This document shows positions 20,721 through 27,711 of a stretch of 27,711 bases of DNA, one piece after another. Position 1 is the first letter of the stretch. Every line of letters begins with the position of its first letter. Made by a program: the position numbers and the translations under genes. The stretch is from Candidatus Bipolaricaulota bacterium (lineage in GTDB: Bacteria > Bipolaricaulota > Bipolaricaulia > RBG-16-55-9). The notes below the pieces were generated by a model. The model saw only the letters and a program-made list of their open reading frames with translations. It was not told the origin of the DNA and did not search any database. The stretch spans positions 1 to 27,711 of the forward strand of contig JALUUA010000264.1 of assembly GCA_027021605.1 (NCBI GenBank), given 5' to 3'.

Positions 20721-22723
20721 GTCGATTCCGCCTCCTTTCTCGCTCCTTTGCTCTCCATGAGATCTCCCCGGAACACCGGGGCCGAGAACGCCAGCCCCGA
20801 GCGGTACACCCTATGGGGGTGGCCTTCGGGGGTGACGTCCGCGAGACGGCCCCTCGGGGGACGGCCCCCCGCAAAGCGCAGGACGGAGCCCTCCCGCAGC
20901 ATCCGGCACCGGCGGCGCTGGGTTGGCCGGCCCGGCCCCGTAAGGGTGGGCCACCCGCCGCGCCACGCCCACCCGTACCCGATGATCGCCTCCCTCAGCC
21001 CGCTCAGCTCCTCCTCAGCAGGGTAGTACAAAGAGAGCAAGCAGTGCGCTACGGGCTCCTTGCCCGTATCCCTGTCGGAAGACCCCGTCCCTTGCCCTTG
21101 GACGAGCGCCTTAAGCGCCGGCACCTCCTCGAGCGGCTGCCACCCGTCGCCTGCAAACTCGAACTTCCCGCAGCCGACGGCCCGCTCGCCCCCGATGCCC
21201 AGCTCCCCCAGCAGCTCCAGGCACGCCTTGAGCGGCTTCTCCAGCTCCGGATCAAGCGTCACGAGGAAGTAGAGCCCGCCTTCCTTGGGGTACTCCACGA
21301 GGCCGCAGTGGTAGAGGTTCGAGGCGTGGTTGAGCCGACCGATCCGCACCCGCGGCACCAGCGTTTCGTAATACAACCGGCGGCCCGCGAGCTCCTCCAG
21401 CCCCCGGAGGGCCTCTCGATCCAGCCCCTCTCCCAGCCATTGCGTCAGCGTCTCGGCCGGGATGAACTCCAAGTCCTTAAGCGGGCTCTTGCGCATCTCC
21501 TCCTCGATCTCTTCGGCCTCGGTCTGGGACGGAGGGGCCTCGGGGCCGGGGACGGAAGGGCCCGCATAGGGGGAAATGTAGGGCTTCGGCGCGTAGAAGT
21601 GCTCTCGGTCGTAGGGGTAGGCCGAGGTGAGCACGAACGGGGGCTCGAGGGCCTCCGACCCCATTGCATTCTCGCGGGGGAAGGCCTCGAGGAGCTCTTC
21701 TAGGCTCTCGCCGCCGTATGCCTCGGCCCAGGCGTGACAGATCGCGCTGAAGAGCGTGTCCGAGGGGATGTAGGGCATCACACCCTCCACCCCGACGCCC
21801 GGCTCCCCGATATGAAGCGGGGTGCGGAACCGAAGCTTCACCACCCAGGTCCCCCGACGGGAGGGTGCCGCGCCCCCGAGGCGGAGGGAAAGTGGGCGGC
21901 GTTCCGGGATCCGCGAGCGAAGCCGGGGCAGATCCTCGACGAAGTCCTTGAAGCTGCGATAGGCGTCTCTCCCCTCATCCTCAGGCCCTTTGGCCCTCTG
22001 CAGGGCTCCGCGTTCGGGATCGGGCCAGCACATCTCCGCCCTTTGGATGTGGATCGCCACGGCCCCATAGCCCCGGGAGCCGCCGCCCCCCAGATGGTCG
22101 TGCTCCAAGAGCGCCAGGCTCATTAGCAGATTCCGCAGGTCCTCCTCCAGATGATCGAGGTTCTGCAGGAAGTAGGTCAGTCGCAGGCGGAAGGTCGTCC
22201 CGGCGGGGATCCGCTCGAAGCTGCGCGGGTTGGCCGCTTGGGTGGCCCGATCCAGCGCGTTCTCCGTCTTGATCTCCGTCTCCCACTCCGCGGGGACGGG
22301 GATCGGGGCGAGGTCCTCCACGTGCAGGCGGCCGGGGAGGGCCCGCTCCACCCGGCCGGGGACGGGGGTGTTCCCGAAGAGGCGGCAGACGGGGCAGTCC
22401 TCCCGGCCGCAACTGTGGATAGCGATCTGGATCTCCTCCGCCTCGGGCTCCGGGGCAGCTGGGGTCTCAACTACAGGGAAGAACTCCGCCGCCGGTCTGG
22501 CCTGTTCGGGGTAGACGGCCCGCTCCAGAAGGGCCCGCAGCTTCCCTCGGAGGGAGGCCCCGGGGATGTAGGGCCGACCGTCCGAGCGCCTGCGGACCAG
22601 CGGCGCGTCGGTCCGCCCGACCACGAACGTCTCCACCAGCGCGCCGACGTGCAGCCCCGTCTTGCACCTCAACGTGCCGTGCAGAATCAACAGCGCCTTT
22701 AAGGGGTCCATTTCTGCTTCCAT
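20717..22723 (-). CDS. Csm3-Csm4 (Cas7-Cas5) fusion protein
   Basis: A 668-residue protein from the ATG at 22723 (GGAGG upstream); an ORF start is at GTG 22735 and another ATG at 22711. Residues ~5-235 are a full Cas7/Csm3-like domain: TLRCKTGLHVGALVE, GRTDAPLVRR with an Asp aligned to the Csm3 catalytic one, PYIPGASLRGKLRALLER, DCPVCRLFGNT, ETEIKTENALDRATQAANPRSFE and HLGGGGSRGYGAV. A ~55-residue linker leads to Csm4 (residues ~290-668): VVKLRFRTPLHIGEPGVGVEG, PSDTLFSAICHAWAEAYGG, PRVRIGRLNHASNLYHCGLV, LGELGIGGERAVGCGKFEF, and the C-terminal VYRSGLAFSAPVF. Csm4 grips the crRNA 5' handle and Cas10. Fusion fixes the first Cas7 next to Cas5. No Csm4 gene exists elsewhere in the window. Confidence 0.92.
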   Translation of the reverse strand: MEAEMDPLKALLILHGTLRCKTGLHVGALVETFVVGRTDAPLVRRRSDGRPYIPGASLRGKLRALLERAVYPEQARPAAEFFPVVETPAAPEPEAEEIQIAIHSCGREDCPVCRLFGNTPVPGRVERALPGRLHVEDLAPIPVPAEWETEIKTENALDRATQAANPRSFERIPAGTTFRLRLTYFLQNLDHLEEDLRNLLMSLALLEHDHLGGGGSRGYGAVAIHIQRAEMCWPDPERGALQRAKGPEDEGRDAYRSFKDFVEDLPRLRSRIPERRPLSLRLGGAAPSRRGTWVVKLRFRTPLHIGEPGVGVEGVMPYIPSDTLFSAICHAWAEAYGGESLEELLEAFPRENAMGSEALEPPFVLTSAYPYDREHFYAPKPYISPYAGPSVPGPEAPPSQTEAEEIEEEMRKSPLKDLEFIPAETLTQWLGEGLDREALRGLEELAGRRLYYETLVPRVRIGRLNHASNLYHCGLVEYPKEGGLYFLVTLDPELEKPLKACLELLGELGIGGERAVGCGKFEFAGDGWQPLEEVPALKALVQGQGTGSSDRDTGKEPVAHCLLSLYYPAEEELSGLREAIIGYGWAWRGGWPTLTGPGRPTQRRRCRMLREGSVLRFAGGRPPRGRLADVTPEGHPHRVYRSGLAFSAPVFRGDLMESKGARKEAEST

Positions 22724-22751
22724 CTCCGCCTCCACTTCCCTCCCACTCGGC

Positions 22752-25424
22752 TCAAGCCCCCTCCTCGGCCCTGCCCTCGACCTCGGCCCGGGAGCGCATC
22801 TCCAGCCAGACGAGCGCCGGGTGCAGGTAGCAAAGCGTCGAGAACTTCTTGAGCTTTTCGGCCAGCTCTTGGAACTTAGCCTGCTTGACCTTCTCTACGT
22901 CCACGCGGCTTAAGGTGAAGAGCAGCGCCGGCAGGGAGAGCTGGCCCCGCTGGCGCACGACGTCCACCACCTGGAAGAGGTTGCGCAAAAAGCTCTTGGG
23001 GACGGCCAGATCCCAGTCCTCCCCAAGCTGCCCGTTGCCCAGGGCTTCGGCCATCTCTTGGGCCAGCTCCAGGCAGCTTCGGGCGCTCACTTCCCCCTCC
23101 CCCGTCCAGGGGAGTGCTTCCGGGCGGCGCTTCTCAAGATTTTGAGGCTCAAAGAGGGTCGCCGGGTAGAAGAGGGCGAAGCTGTCCTTCTTGCGACCCG
23201 CGTGCTCGTTCTCCTTGGCTACCTCGAGGGCCTTCTGGGAGAAGCGGGCCATCTGGTAGAGCGGGAAATTCTCCGGCTCGACGATCAGCCCCGCGGAGAG
23301 CGTCGCCCGCCCGCCCGTGTACGCCTCGAAGGCGGCGTGGATGTCGAAGGCCAGCTCCACCATGTCGTGCCAAGCCCCCACGACGAAGAGATCGTCCCCG
23401 CCGGAGTAGATAACGATCGCCTGGCGCTTCGGCTTTGCGCCTTCCGGCTCAGAGACCAGCCGGGTTTCCGTCCCCTGGGGGAACGCCCCTTCTCCAACGC
23501 GGCAGAGCTCGTTGAGGTGGAGCTTGAAGAAGCGGTTGAGCGCCCGGGAGAGAGCCATCCGGGGCGCGAGGGCTCGGCACCGCCGTTGGACGAAGATGTC
23601 CCCCAGGTTGTCCACGTCCATGCGCAGCACGCCCAGGCAGGGCAGACCTCGGGCCTTCCCCGCGAGGTCCTTGAACTCCAGGGGGACGCCCGCTCCGATC
23701 CGTTCCTCCGGGGCGTCCGGTCCGCCCACGGCCCCGAAGTCCGGGTAGTTCCCCAGGGCCAGCGGTCGGACCGGGGCCCGGCCCAACCGCTCGTTCTTGT
23801 ACCAGTCCAGCTCCCATCGGTTCACGACGAAGGCCCACAGCACGTCTTTCGCATCAATGCCGAACTCGTAGTCTGTGGGGCAGGCCTCCTCCGGACGCCG
23901 CTTGGGCATTGGGAAGAGGTAGTAGCGGTCCTTTTCGTCCCCTTTGTTCCCGACCAGGGCGGGCAGCTTCAGGAAGACCTTCTGGGGCTTCTTGGGGCGC
24001 TCCGCCGTGCAGAGCACGTACCGCACGTAGAAGAGGTGCTCCCCCAGGTGGTACAGACCGCGGCAGAGGGGACAGCCCTTTACATTCTGTGCGGGCGGGG
24101 GCAGGGGGCTGAGCAGCGCGATCCGATGGCAGATCTCGCACTCATCGACGCCCAAATCCTCGTCCTTGAGGCAGTCCTCGCACCCTTGGAGCTCCTCTCC
24201 CTGCCACTCGAGGACCTGTGGAGTCTTGGGGGCCCCGCACCAGGCGCAGCGATCGTCTTGAAGTTCCGATCGGGAACGCTCTTCCGTAGGCGGCTCCGGC
24301 CGGAGGAACGCCTCCCAATCCGACGGCTGTGTTAGGGTCTCCTCGGCAAAGCGCTGCCCCTTGAGCGCCCAGAGCGCGCGCACCAGCTCCCGGGCCCTTT
24401 CCGCCAGCCCTTCTGCGTCGACCAGCTCCTCCCCGGAGAGCGCTACGGAGTCCAGGGCCAAGTAGAGCCGCCCGTCAAGCTGCTCCAGCAAATAGCGATT
24501 GAGCCTCTGCCGGACCGACTCTAAGACCTCGTGCGTGCCTTGGGTGTTCGGCAGGAGCAGGTTGAAGACGGCGCCGCTGCTGACCAACACTTGAGCCGAG
24601 GAGAGCCCCAAGGCGTGCAGGATCTCCTGGACCACGTGCTCGGTGAGCAGCTCCAGGAAGAACGAGCGGCCCCGCAGCGCCTTGAGCGCCCCCTTGGAGG
24701 TGATCCGATAGATGAACTCCTGGACGCCGGAGAAGTCCCCGCCCACCAGCCGATACCTCGGCGCGTTCCGATCGCGGATCTGTGACTCGTCGGCCCCCGA
24801 GCCCAGCGTGGCGTGCAGGCAGCTCGCCACGGCCGCCGTGAGCTTCATCTGGTCGAAGAGCGAGACGGCCCGCCGCCCCTTGTCTGCCCCTTGCGCGAGA
24901 TGAGGGATGGAAGAGCAGTACTTCTCCAAGAGGACGAGGGCCAGCTCCGGATCTAGATTCTCCTTGATCGCTTCGCACTCCTCGCAAAAGCCCTTCCAAA
25001 GCGTCTTGTAGGTCTTCTGCATCTCCTCCGGCTGGGGCCGGTCGGCGGTCGGGTAGGCGCAGACGTTCGACGCGGCGTGCGGGCGGACCCACAGCTCTAA
25101 GGTGTTAAGGGGACGGCCTTCGGGGGGATCAACGAGGGAGAAGAGGGAGGCGAGCGGCTGGGCTGTCCCTTGGGAGCCCTCCGGCTCCTCCGGGAGGGGA
25201 GCGTCGGGAGAAAGCCCGGTCGCGATCCGGGCGGCCTCCTCCAGGAGGGCGCGGAAGCGGGCGTCCTCAAGCGTCTCCGCGATCCCTGCGAACGTCCCGT
25301 TCAGTGAGCGGAGCCACTCCGTCCCCTCTTCGAGGAAGGAGCCGGACCTTAGCTCCCCTCGGATTCGGAAGCGGCCGATCTCATAGAAAAGACTTGACAG
25401 CGTAATCATCTCCGCCTCGTTCAT
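22752..25424 (-). CDS. cas10: Cas10/Csm1, large subunit; cyclase intact, HD site degenerate
   Basis: An 890-residue protein. The ATG at 25424 follows AGAGGTTCGC; a GTG at 25445 is an alternative. The N-terminus aligns with the Csm1 HD domain, but the usual LLHDIGKF is LFYEIGRF here, so the His-Asp pair is Tyr-Glu. The first Palm domain includes YRLVGGDFSGVQEFIYRITSKGALKALRGRSFFLELL. A zinc module follows from about residue 393 (CAWC, GCEDC, CEIC, GCPLC). The second Palm carries VIYSGGDDLFVVGAW, GGDD at about 675-678, the site of cyclic-oligoadenylate synthesis. A helical C-terminal domain ends the protein. It heads the leftward csm operon, 116 bases after the CsgG-like gene. Expected output: second-messenger synthesis on target RNA binding, with weak or no HD DNase. 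Confidence 0.97.
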   Translation of the reverse strand: MNEAEMITLSSLFYEIGRFRIRGELRSGSFLEEGTEWLRSLNGTFAGIAETLEDARFRALLEEAARIATGLSPDAPLPEEPEGSQGTAQPLASLFSLVDPPEGRPLNTLELWVRPHAASNVCAYPTADRPQPEEMQKTYKTLWKGFCEECEAIKENLDPELALVLLEKYCSSIPHLAQGADKGRRAVSLFDQMKLTAAVASCLHATLGSGADESQIRDRNAPRYRLVGGDFSGVQEFIYRITSKGALKALRGRSFFLELLTEHVVQEILHALGLSSAQVLVSSGAVFNLLLPNTQGTHEVLESVRQRLNRYLLEQLDGRLYLALDSVALSGEELVDAEGLAERARELVRALWALKGQRFAEETLTQPSDWEAFLRPEPPTEERSRSELQDDRCAWCGAPKTPQVLEWQGEELQGCEDCLKDEDLGVDECEICHRIALLSPLPPPAQNVKGCPLCRGLYHLGEHLFYVRYVLCTAERPKKPQKVFLKLPALVGNKGDEKDRYYLFPMPKRRPEEACPTDYEFGIDAKDVLWAFVVNRWELDWYKNERLGRAPVRPLALGNYPDFGAVGGPDAPEERIGAGVPLEFKDLAGKARGLPCLGVLRMDVDNLGDIFVQRRCRALAPRMALSRALNRFFKLHLNELCRVGEGAFPQGTETRLVSEPEGAKPKRQAIVIYSGGDDLFVVGAWHDMVELAFDIHAAFEAYTGGRATLSAGLIVEPENFPLYQMARFSQKALEVAKENEHAGRKKDSFALFYPATLFEPQNLEKRRPEALPWTGEGEVSARSCLELAQEMAEALGNGQLGEDWDLAVPKSFLRNLFQVVDVVRQRGQLSLPALLFTLSRVDVEKVKQAKFQELAEKLKKFSTLCYLHPALVWLEMRSRAEVEGRAEEGA

Positions 25425-25540
25425 GCGAACCTCTTCTGTGTGCACAAGTGATTAACGTAGCATAACCGCGACTTAATAGGCAAAACTGGGATCTGGACGT
25501 CTGCTCCGTTGTCCCCCTACCTGTCCCGTCCACCGCTCGT

Positions 25541-26887
25541 CTATCCCTCCCAAAGGCGCAAGAGGAGTTCAACTTCCTGTAGCGCTTGGAGCCGCTTCCG
25601 CAGCTGGGTGAGCTCCTCCTGCGCTTGAGCGTCGGGAACCCGCTCCAGGCGGGGATGGAAGAGCCCTCCCTCCACAAGCTGCAACAGGAGGGAGAACCCT
25701 CCGAAGACCACGGCTCCCGGCGTGCCTCCCAACAGGCCGCCCATGGCCGTGAGAATCACCCCCGCTCCGAGGAGCTTCCCGTCGTAAGTCCACGCTTGTC
25801 GGAACGCCCGGCGCTCGAGGTCCGCGATTCGCCGGCGAAGGGATTCCTCCTCTTCGTCCAGCGAGGGAAGGCGCCCAGCGCCGCGAACTCGGGTCTCCAG
25901 CAATGTCGGGCCGAGTGCCGAGCGCACCACGATCTGGGCCTCCAGAACGCCCGGCGCTACCTCTTCGAGTTGCAGATCGAGGAATGCATCGGCTGCGGCT
26001 CCTGCTCCTGCATCTGAACCAAGAAGCCAACCGAGTTCCGTAGACCGTGCCAGGCGCTCCTCTACATGTCGTAGAAGGTGGTCAAGATCAACCCCCACCG
26101 TTCCCGGGATCTGCCCCCAGCGCCCACGGGCGAGGGAGAGTCCCGGATCCAGGAGGCGGCGCTCCAGTTCCCCGCCGATTGCGATCGCCAGGGCCGTGTA
26201 AGGGCTCGTGATCTGGATTTGGCTGCGGAAGCTCCCGGCTTCCATCTCCAGACCGGCTGCTTCGAACAGACCTTGAAGGGCTTTGGGATTTACGCCCTGC
26301 ACTTCCCGAGCCCAAAGGAGCTGACCTGTGATCGGGTCGGCCAGCTCGAGGAAGACCTTGGCAAACAAGTCTTCCGTGAAGCCGTGTCGGAAGCCGTCGT
26401 CCACGACCTCCGCGCGGAGCAAGCCCTGGACCCCCTGTCGGAGCCGAGTGAGTCCTTCTTCATTCGCTTGTCTTCCTTTCAACCCTAGGGCCGCGCGGCC
26501 GAGGGGGAGGGGCGTTGTTCGGTCGAAGCCCGCTTCTTCCAGGAGTCGCTCTAGCTCCGCGGGGGAGACGTACTCAAACCGCGAAGAGGCGACCAAGCGG
26601 GCGGCAAGCCGTCCTTCCACGTCGGCGAGGATCGCGACCCGAACGACTTCCGAGGGGACCTCGGCCACGAGTGCCTCGAAAGCCTGCGTGAACGCGTTCT
26701 CCAAGCTAATACGAGCGGCCCTCATCGACGGGCTGCCTTCCTGGGCGTTGACCCCCACGCTCCCGGCTGCGACGATCGTAATCGTAACGGCTACAGCAGC
26801 TGCCATCGCGGCCACCGCGGCCGCAGCAAGGGCGCGTCCTCTTAAGCCTAAGCCTCGCCTTGCGCAATCCCCGTGCCTGAAGACCAC
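25541..26887 (-). CDS. Exported CsgG/LpoB-like protein
   Basis: A 448-residue protein. The GTG at 26887 follows AAAGGGGGTC; the gene start overlaps the upstream gene's end by 40 bases. Residues ~1-50 are a signal peptide or anchor (basic LRGRALAAAAVAAMAAAVAVTITIVAAG, then VNAQEG). VRVAILADVEGRLAARLVASSRFEYVSPAELERLLEEAGF resembles the start of CsgG/LpoB/FlgO-type surface proteins (strand, then R-x-x-x-V-x-x-x-x-LxxLLEEA). QLLWAREVQG is a further strand. Residues 340-375 are charged helix, followed by a Gly-rich hydrophobic pair (GAGVILTAMGGLLGGTPGAVVFGGFSLLLQLV), probably membrane-inserted, and a C-terminal coiled coil. Function is unknown; it may be an envelope assembly factor. No direct link to CRISPR beyond adjacency. 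Confidence 0.6.
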   Translation of the reverse strand: MVFRHGDCARRGLGLRGRALAAAAVAAMAAAVAVTITIVAAGSVGVNAQEGSPSMRAARISLENAFTQAFEALVAEVPSEVVRVAILADVEGRLAARLVASSRFEYVSPAELERLLEEAGFDRTTPLPLGRAALGLKGRQANEEGLTRLRQGVQGLLRAEVVDDGFRHGFTEDLFAKVFLELADPITGQLLWAREVQGVNPKALQGLFEAAGLEMEAGSFRSQIQITSPYTALAIAIGGELERRLLDPGLSLARGRWGQIPGTVGVDLDHLLRHVEERLARSTELGWLLGSDAGAGAAADAFLDLQLEEVAPGVLEAQIVVRSALGPTLLETRVRGAGRLPSLDEEEESLRRRIADLERRAFRQAWTYDGKLLGAGVILTAMGGLLGGTPGAVVFGGFSLLLQLVEGGLFHPRLERVPDAQAQEELTQLRKRLQALQEVELLLRLWEG

Positions 26888-27672
26888 CTTAGACCCCCTT
26901 TCTTTCCCGTTCCCGATTCCGACCCGGATTCGGACTCACGTTTGCGCTTCTCCTTCAACTTTGGCTTGGGCCTTGGCCTGAGTACCTTTCCCCACCCGCC
27001 CCCGTTGGGGAAGGGACTGCCATCGGCGCGGGTGAAGAGCAGGATGCTTTCAAACTCTTGAGGGCTGGTGGGGACTTGAGCCTTGAGGGCCCGCAGGACG
27101 GCGTCCAAGTGCTGGTGCAGTTCAACGTGTCTGTGGAGGCGTTCCCGAGCTGCCTCAAGCTCTTCCATCGCGCCCTCGACGCCCCGCTCGTGGAAGAGAC
27201 GACGCCAATGGTCCAAGATGCCCTGCCGAGTAGGGAAATGAGCCCGGAGGAACTCTTGAACCCTGGCGATGCCATTCAACCGTATGCCGTTCACGTCATA
27301 CCAACTGGTGCTCCGACCCACCGGGTGGATCCAGCCGGAGGCCAAGCCCAGCAGCAACCAGTTCCCTTCAACCTCGTCCCACGGCTGGGTGTAGTTGAGC
27401 GTGAAGCGCGTCTGCCAGTCGCGCTGGGGGAAGGCCGGGCGCTTCCCCTCCTGCTCGCGCCGCTCCACGGCGGCGGCCGCCTGGGCCGCGCAGCTCAGGG
27501 CACAAATCGGGATGTGATGCCAGGCCATCAGCGCGATGACCTTCTGCTCGTCATGGTGCTCGGCGGCCTGGATCCCGAGCTCTTGGTCAATTCCCCGAGG
27601 AGTGGCAAAGCTCAGGGTCTCCTCAGGCGGGTTGTCGAGTACCAGCTCGTTGATCCCCGTAAAGGGGATCAT
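26848..27672 (-). CDS. Unrecognised protein with basic/Ser-rich C-terminal tail
   Basis: A 274-residue protein; the ATG at 27672 has GGAGG 4 bases upstream. No family was recognised. Residues 1-60 are mixed (INELVLDNPPEETLSFATPRG); DEQKVIALMAWHHIPICALSCAAQAAAAVERREQ is a helix with a hydrophobic centre; NYTQPWDEVEGNWLLLGLASGWIHP and TSWYDVNGIRLNGIARVQEFLRAHF are Trp-rich; residues 150-205 are helical (RERLHRHVELHQHLDAVLRALK). From about 232 the tail is low complexity (RPRPKPKLKEKRKRESESGSESG), basic then Ser/Glu. No signal peptide. Its 3' end overlaps the next gene, so the pair is probably co-translated. Confidence 0.7.
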   Translation of the reverse strand: MIPFTGINELVLDNPPEETLSFATPRGIDQELGIQAAEHHDEQKVIALMAWHHIPICALSCAAQAAAAVERREQEGKRPAFPQRDWQTRFTLNYTQPWDEVEGNWLLLGLASGWIHPVGRSTSWYDVNGIRLNGIARVQEFLRAHFPTRQGILDHWRRLFHERGVEGAMEELEAARERLHRHVELHQHLDAVLRALKAQVPTSPQEFESILLFTRADGSPFPNGGGWGKVLRPRPKPKLKEKRKRESESGSESGTGKKGGLRWSSGTGIAQGEA

Positions 27673-27711
27673 GTGCCTCCGGGCGATACGCCGGAAGAAC
27701 TGAGCCGGGGT

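Noticed and set aside
23058..24335. 425-residue rightward ORF opposite cas10
   Set aside because: Antisense shadow of a gene with unambiguous Cas10 motifs.

Overview
The window reads as part of a GC-rich plasmid, or plasmid-like replicon, of a thermophilic bacterium. Evidence for this is the high G+C content, frequent GTG and TTG starts, Arg/Glu-rich proteins, and a V-type (rather than F-type) ATPase subunit. I cannot name the species. Bipolaricaulota-, Thermus- or Chloroflexota-like hosts are guesses only.

Left part (1-5.8 kb) is a plasmid backbone. It starts with a truncated DUF457/YdjM-like membrane protein and an XRE/winged-helix regulator. Next is a small HTH-coiled-coil partition-like protein bracketed by a 37-bp direct repeat, then an iteron origin (five 19-bp iterons, four of them at 22-bp pitch) with an AT-rich tandem 9-mer tract, and a RepA-like initiator. 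Two toxin-antitoxin pairs (DUF433/DUF5615 and Phd/PIN) and a small serine recombinase complete it.

Middle and right (6-25.4 kb) is a large type III-A CRISPR-Cas locus. A membrane-anchored CARF protein sits left of CRISPR array 1 (15 repeats). Array 1 and array 2 (6 repeats) share a leader at their right ends, so both are transcribed leftward. Between them lies a leftward block of DHH phosphoesterase, CARF-winged-helix regulator, GreA-C-like domain, sigma-70 factor lacking region 4, a small HTH protein, orphan V-ATPase subunit I, reverse transcriptase, cas1 and cas2. Right of array 2 a leftward operon encodes cas10, a csm3-csm4 gene fusion, csm2, csm3, csm5 and cas6.

Working model (inference): crRNAs made by Cas6 guide the Csm complex. 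Cas10 has a degenerate HD site but an intact GGDD cyclase motif, so its main output should be cyclic oligoadenylate. The receivers would be the membrane CARF protein and the CARF-winged-helix protein, with no HEPN RNase of Csm6 type present. The DHH enzyme is a candidate for removing the signal. The adjoining GreA-C, sigma and HTH genes suggest the signal may be turned into a transcriptional programme, possibly through a two-piece sigma factor. RT, Cas1 and Cas2 suggest spacer capture from RNA.

Far right (25.5-27.7 kb): an exported CsgG-like protein and an unrecognised protein.
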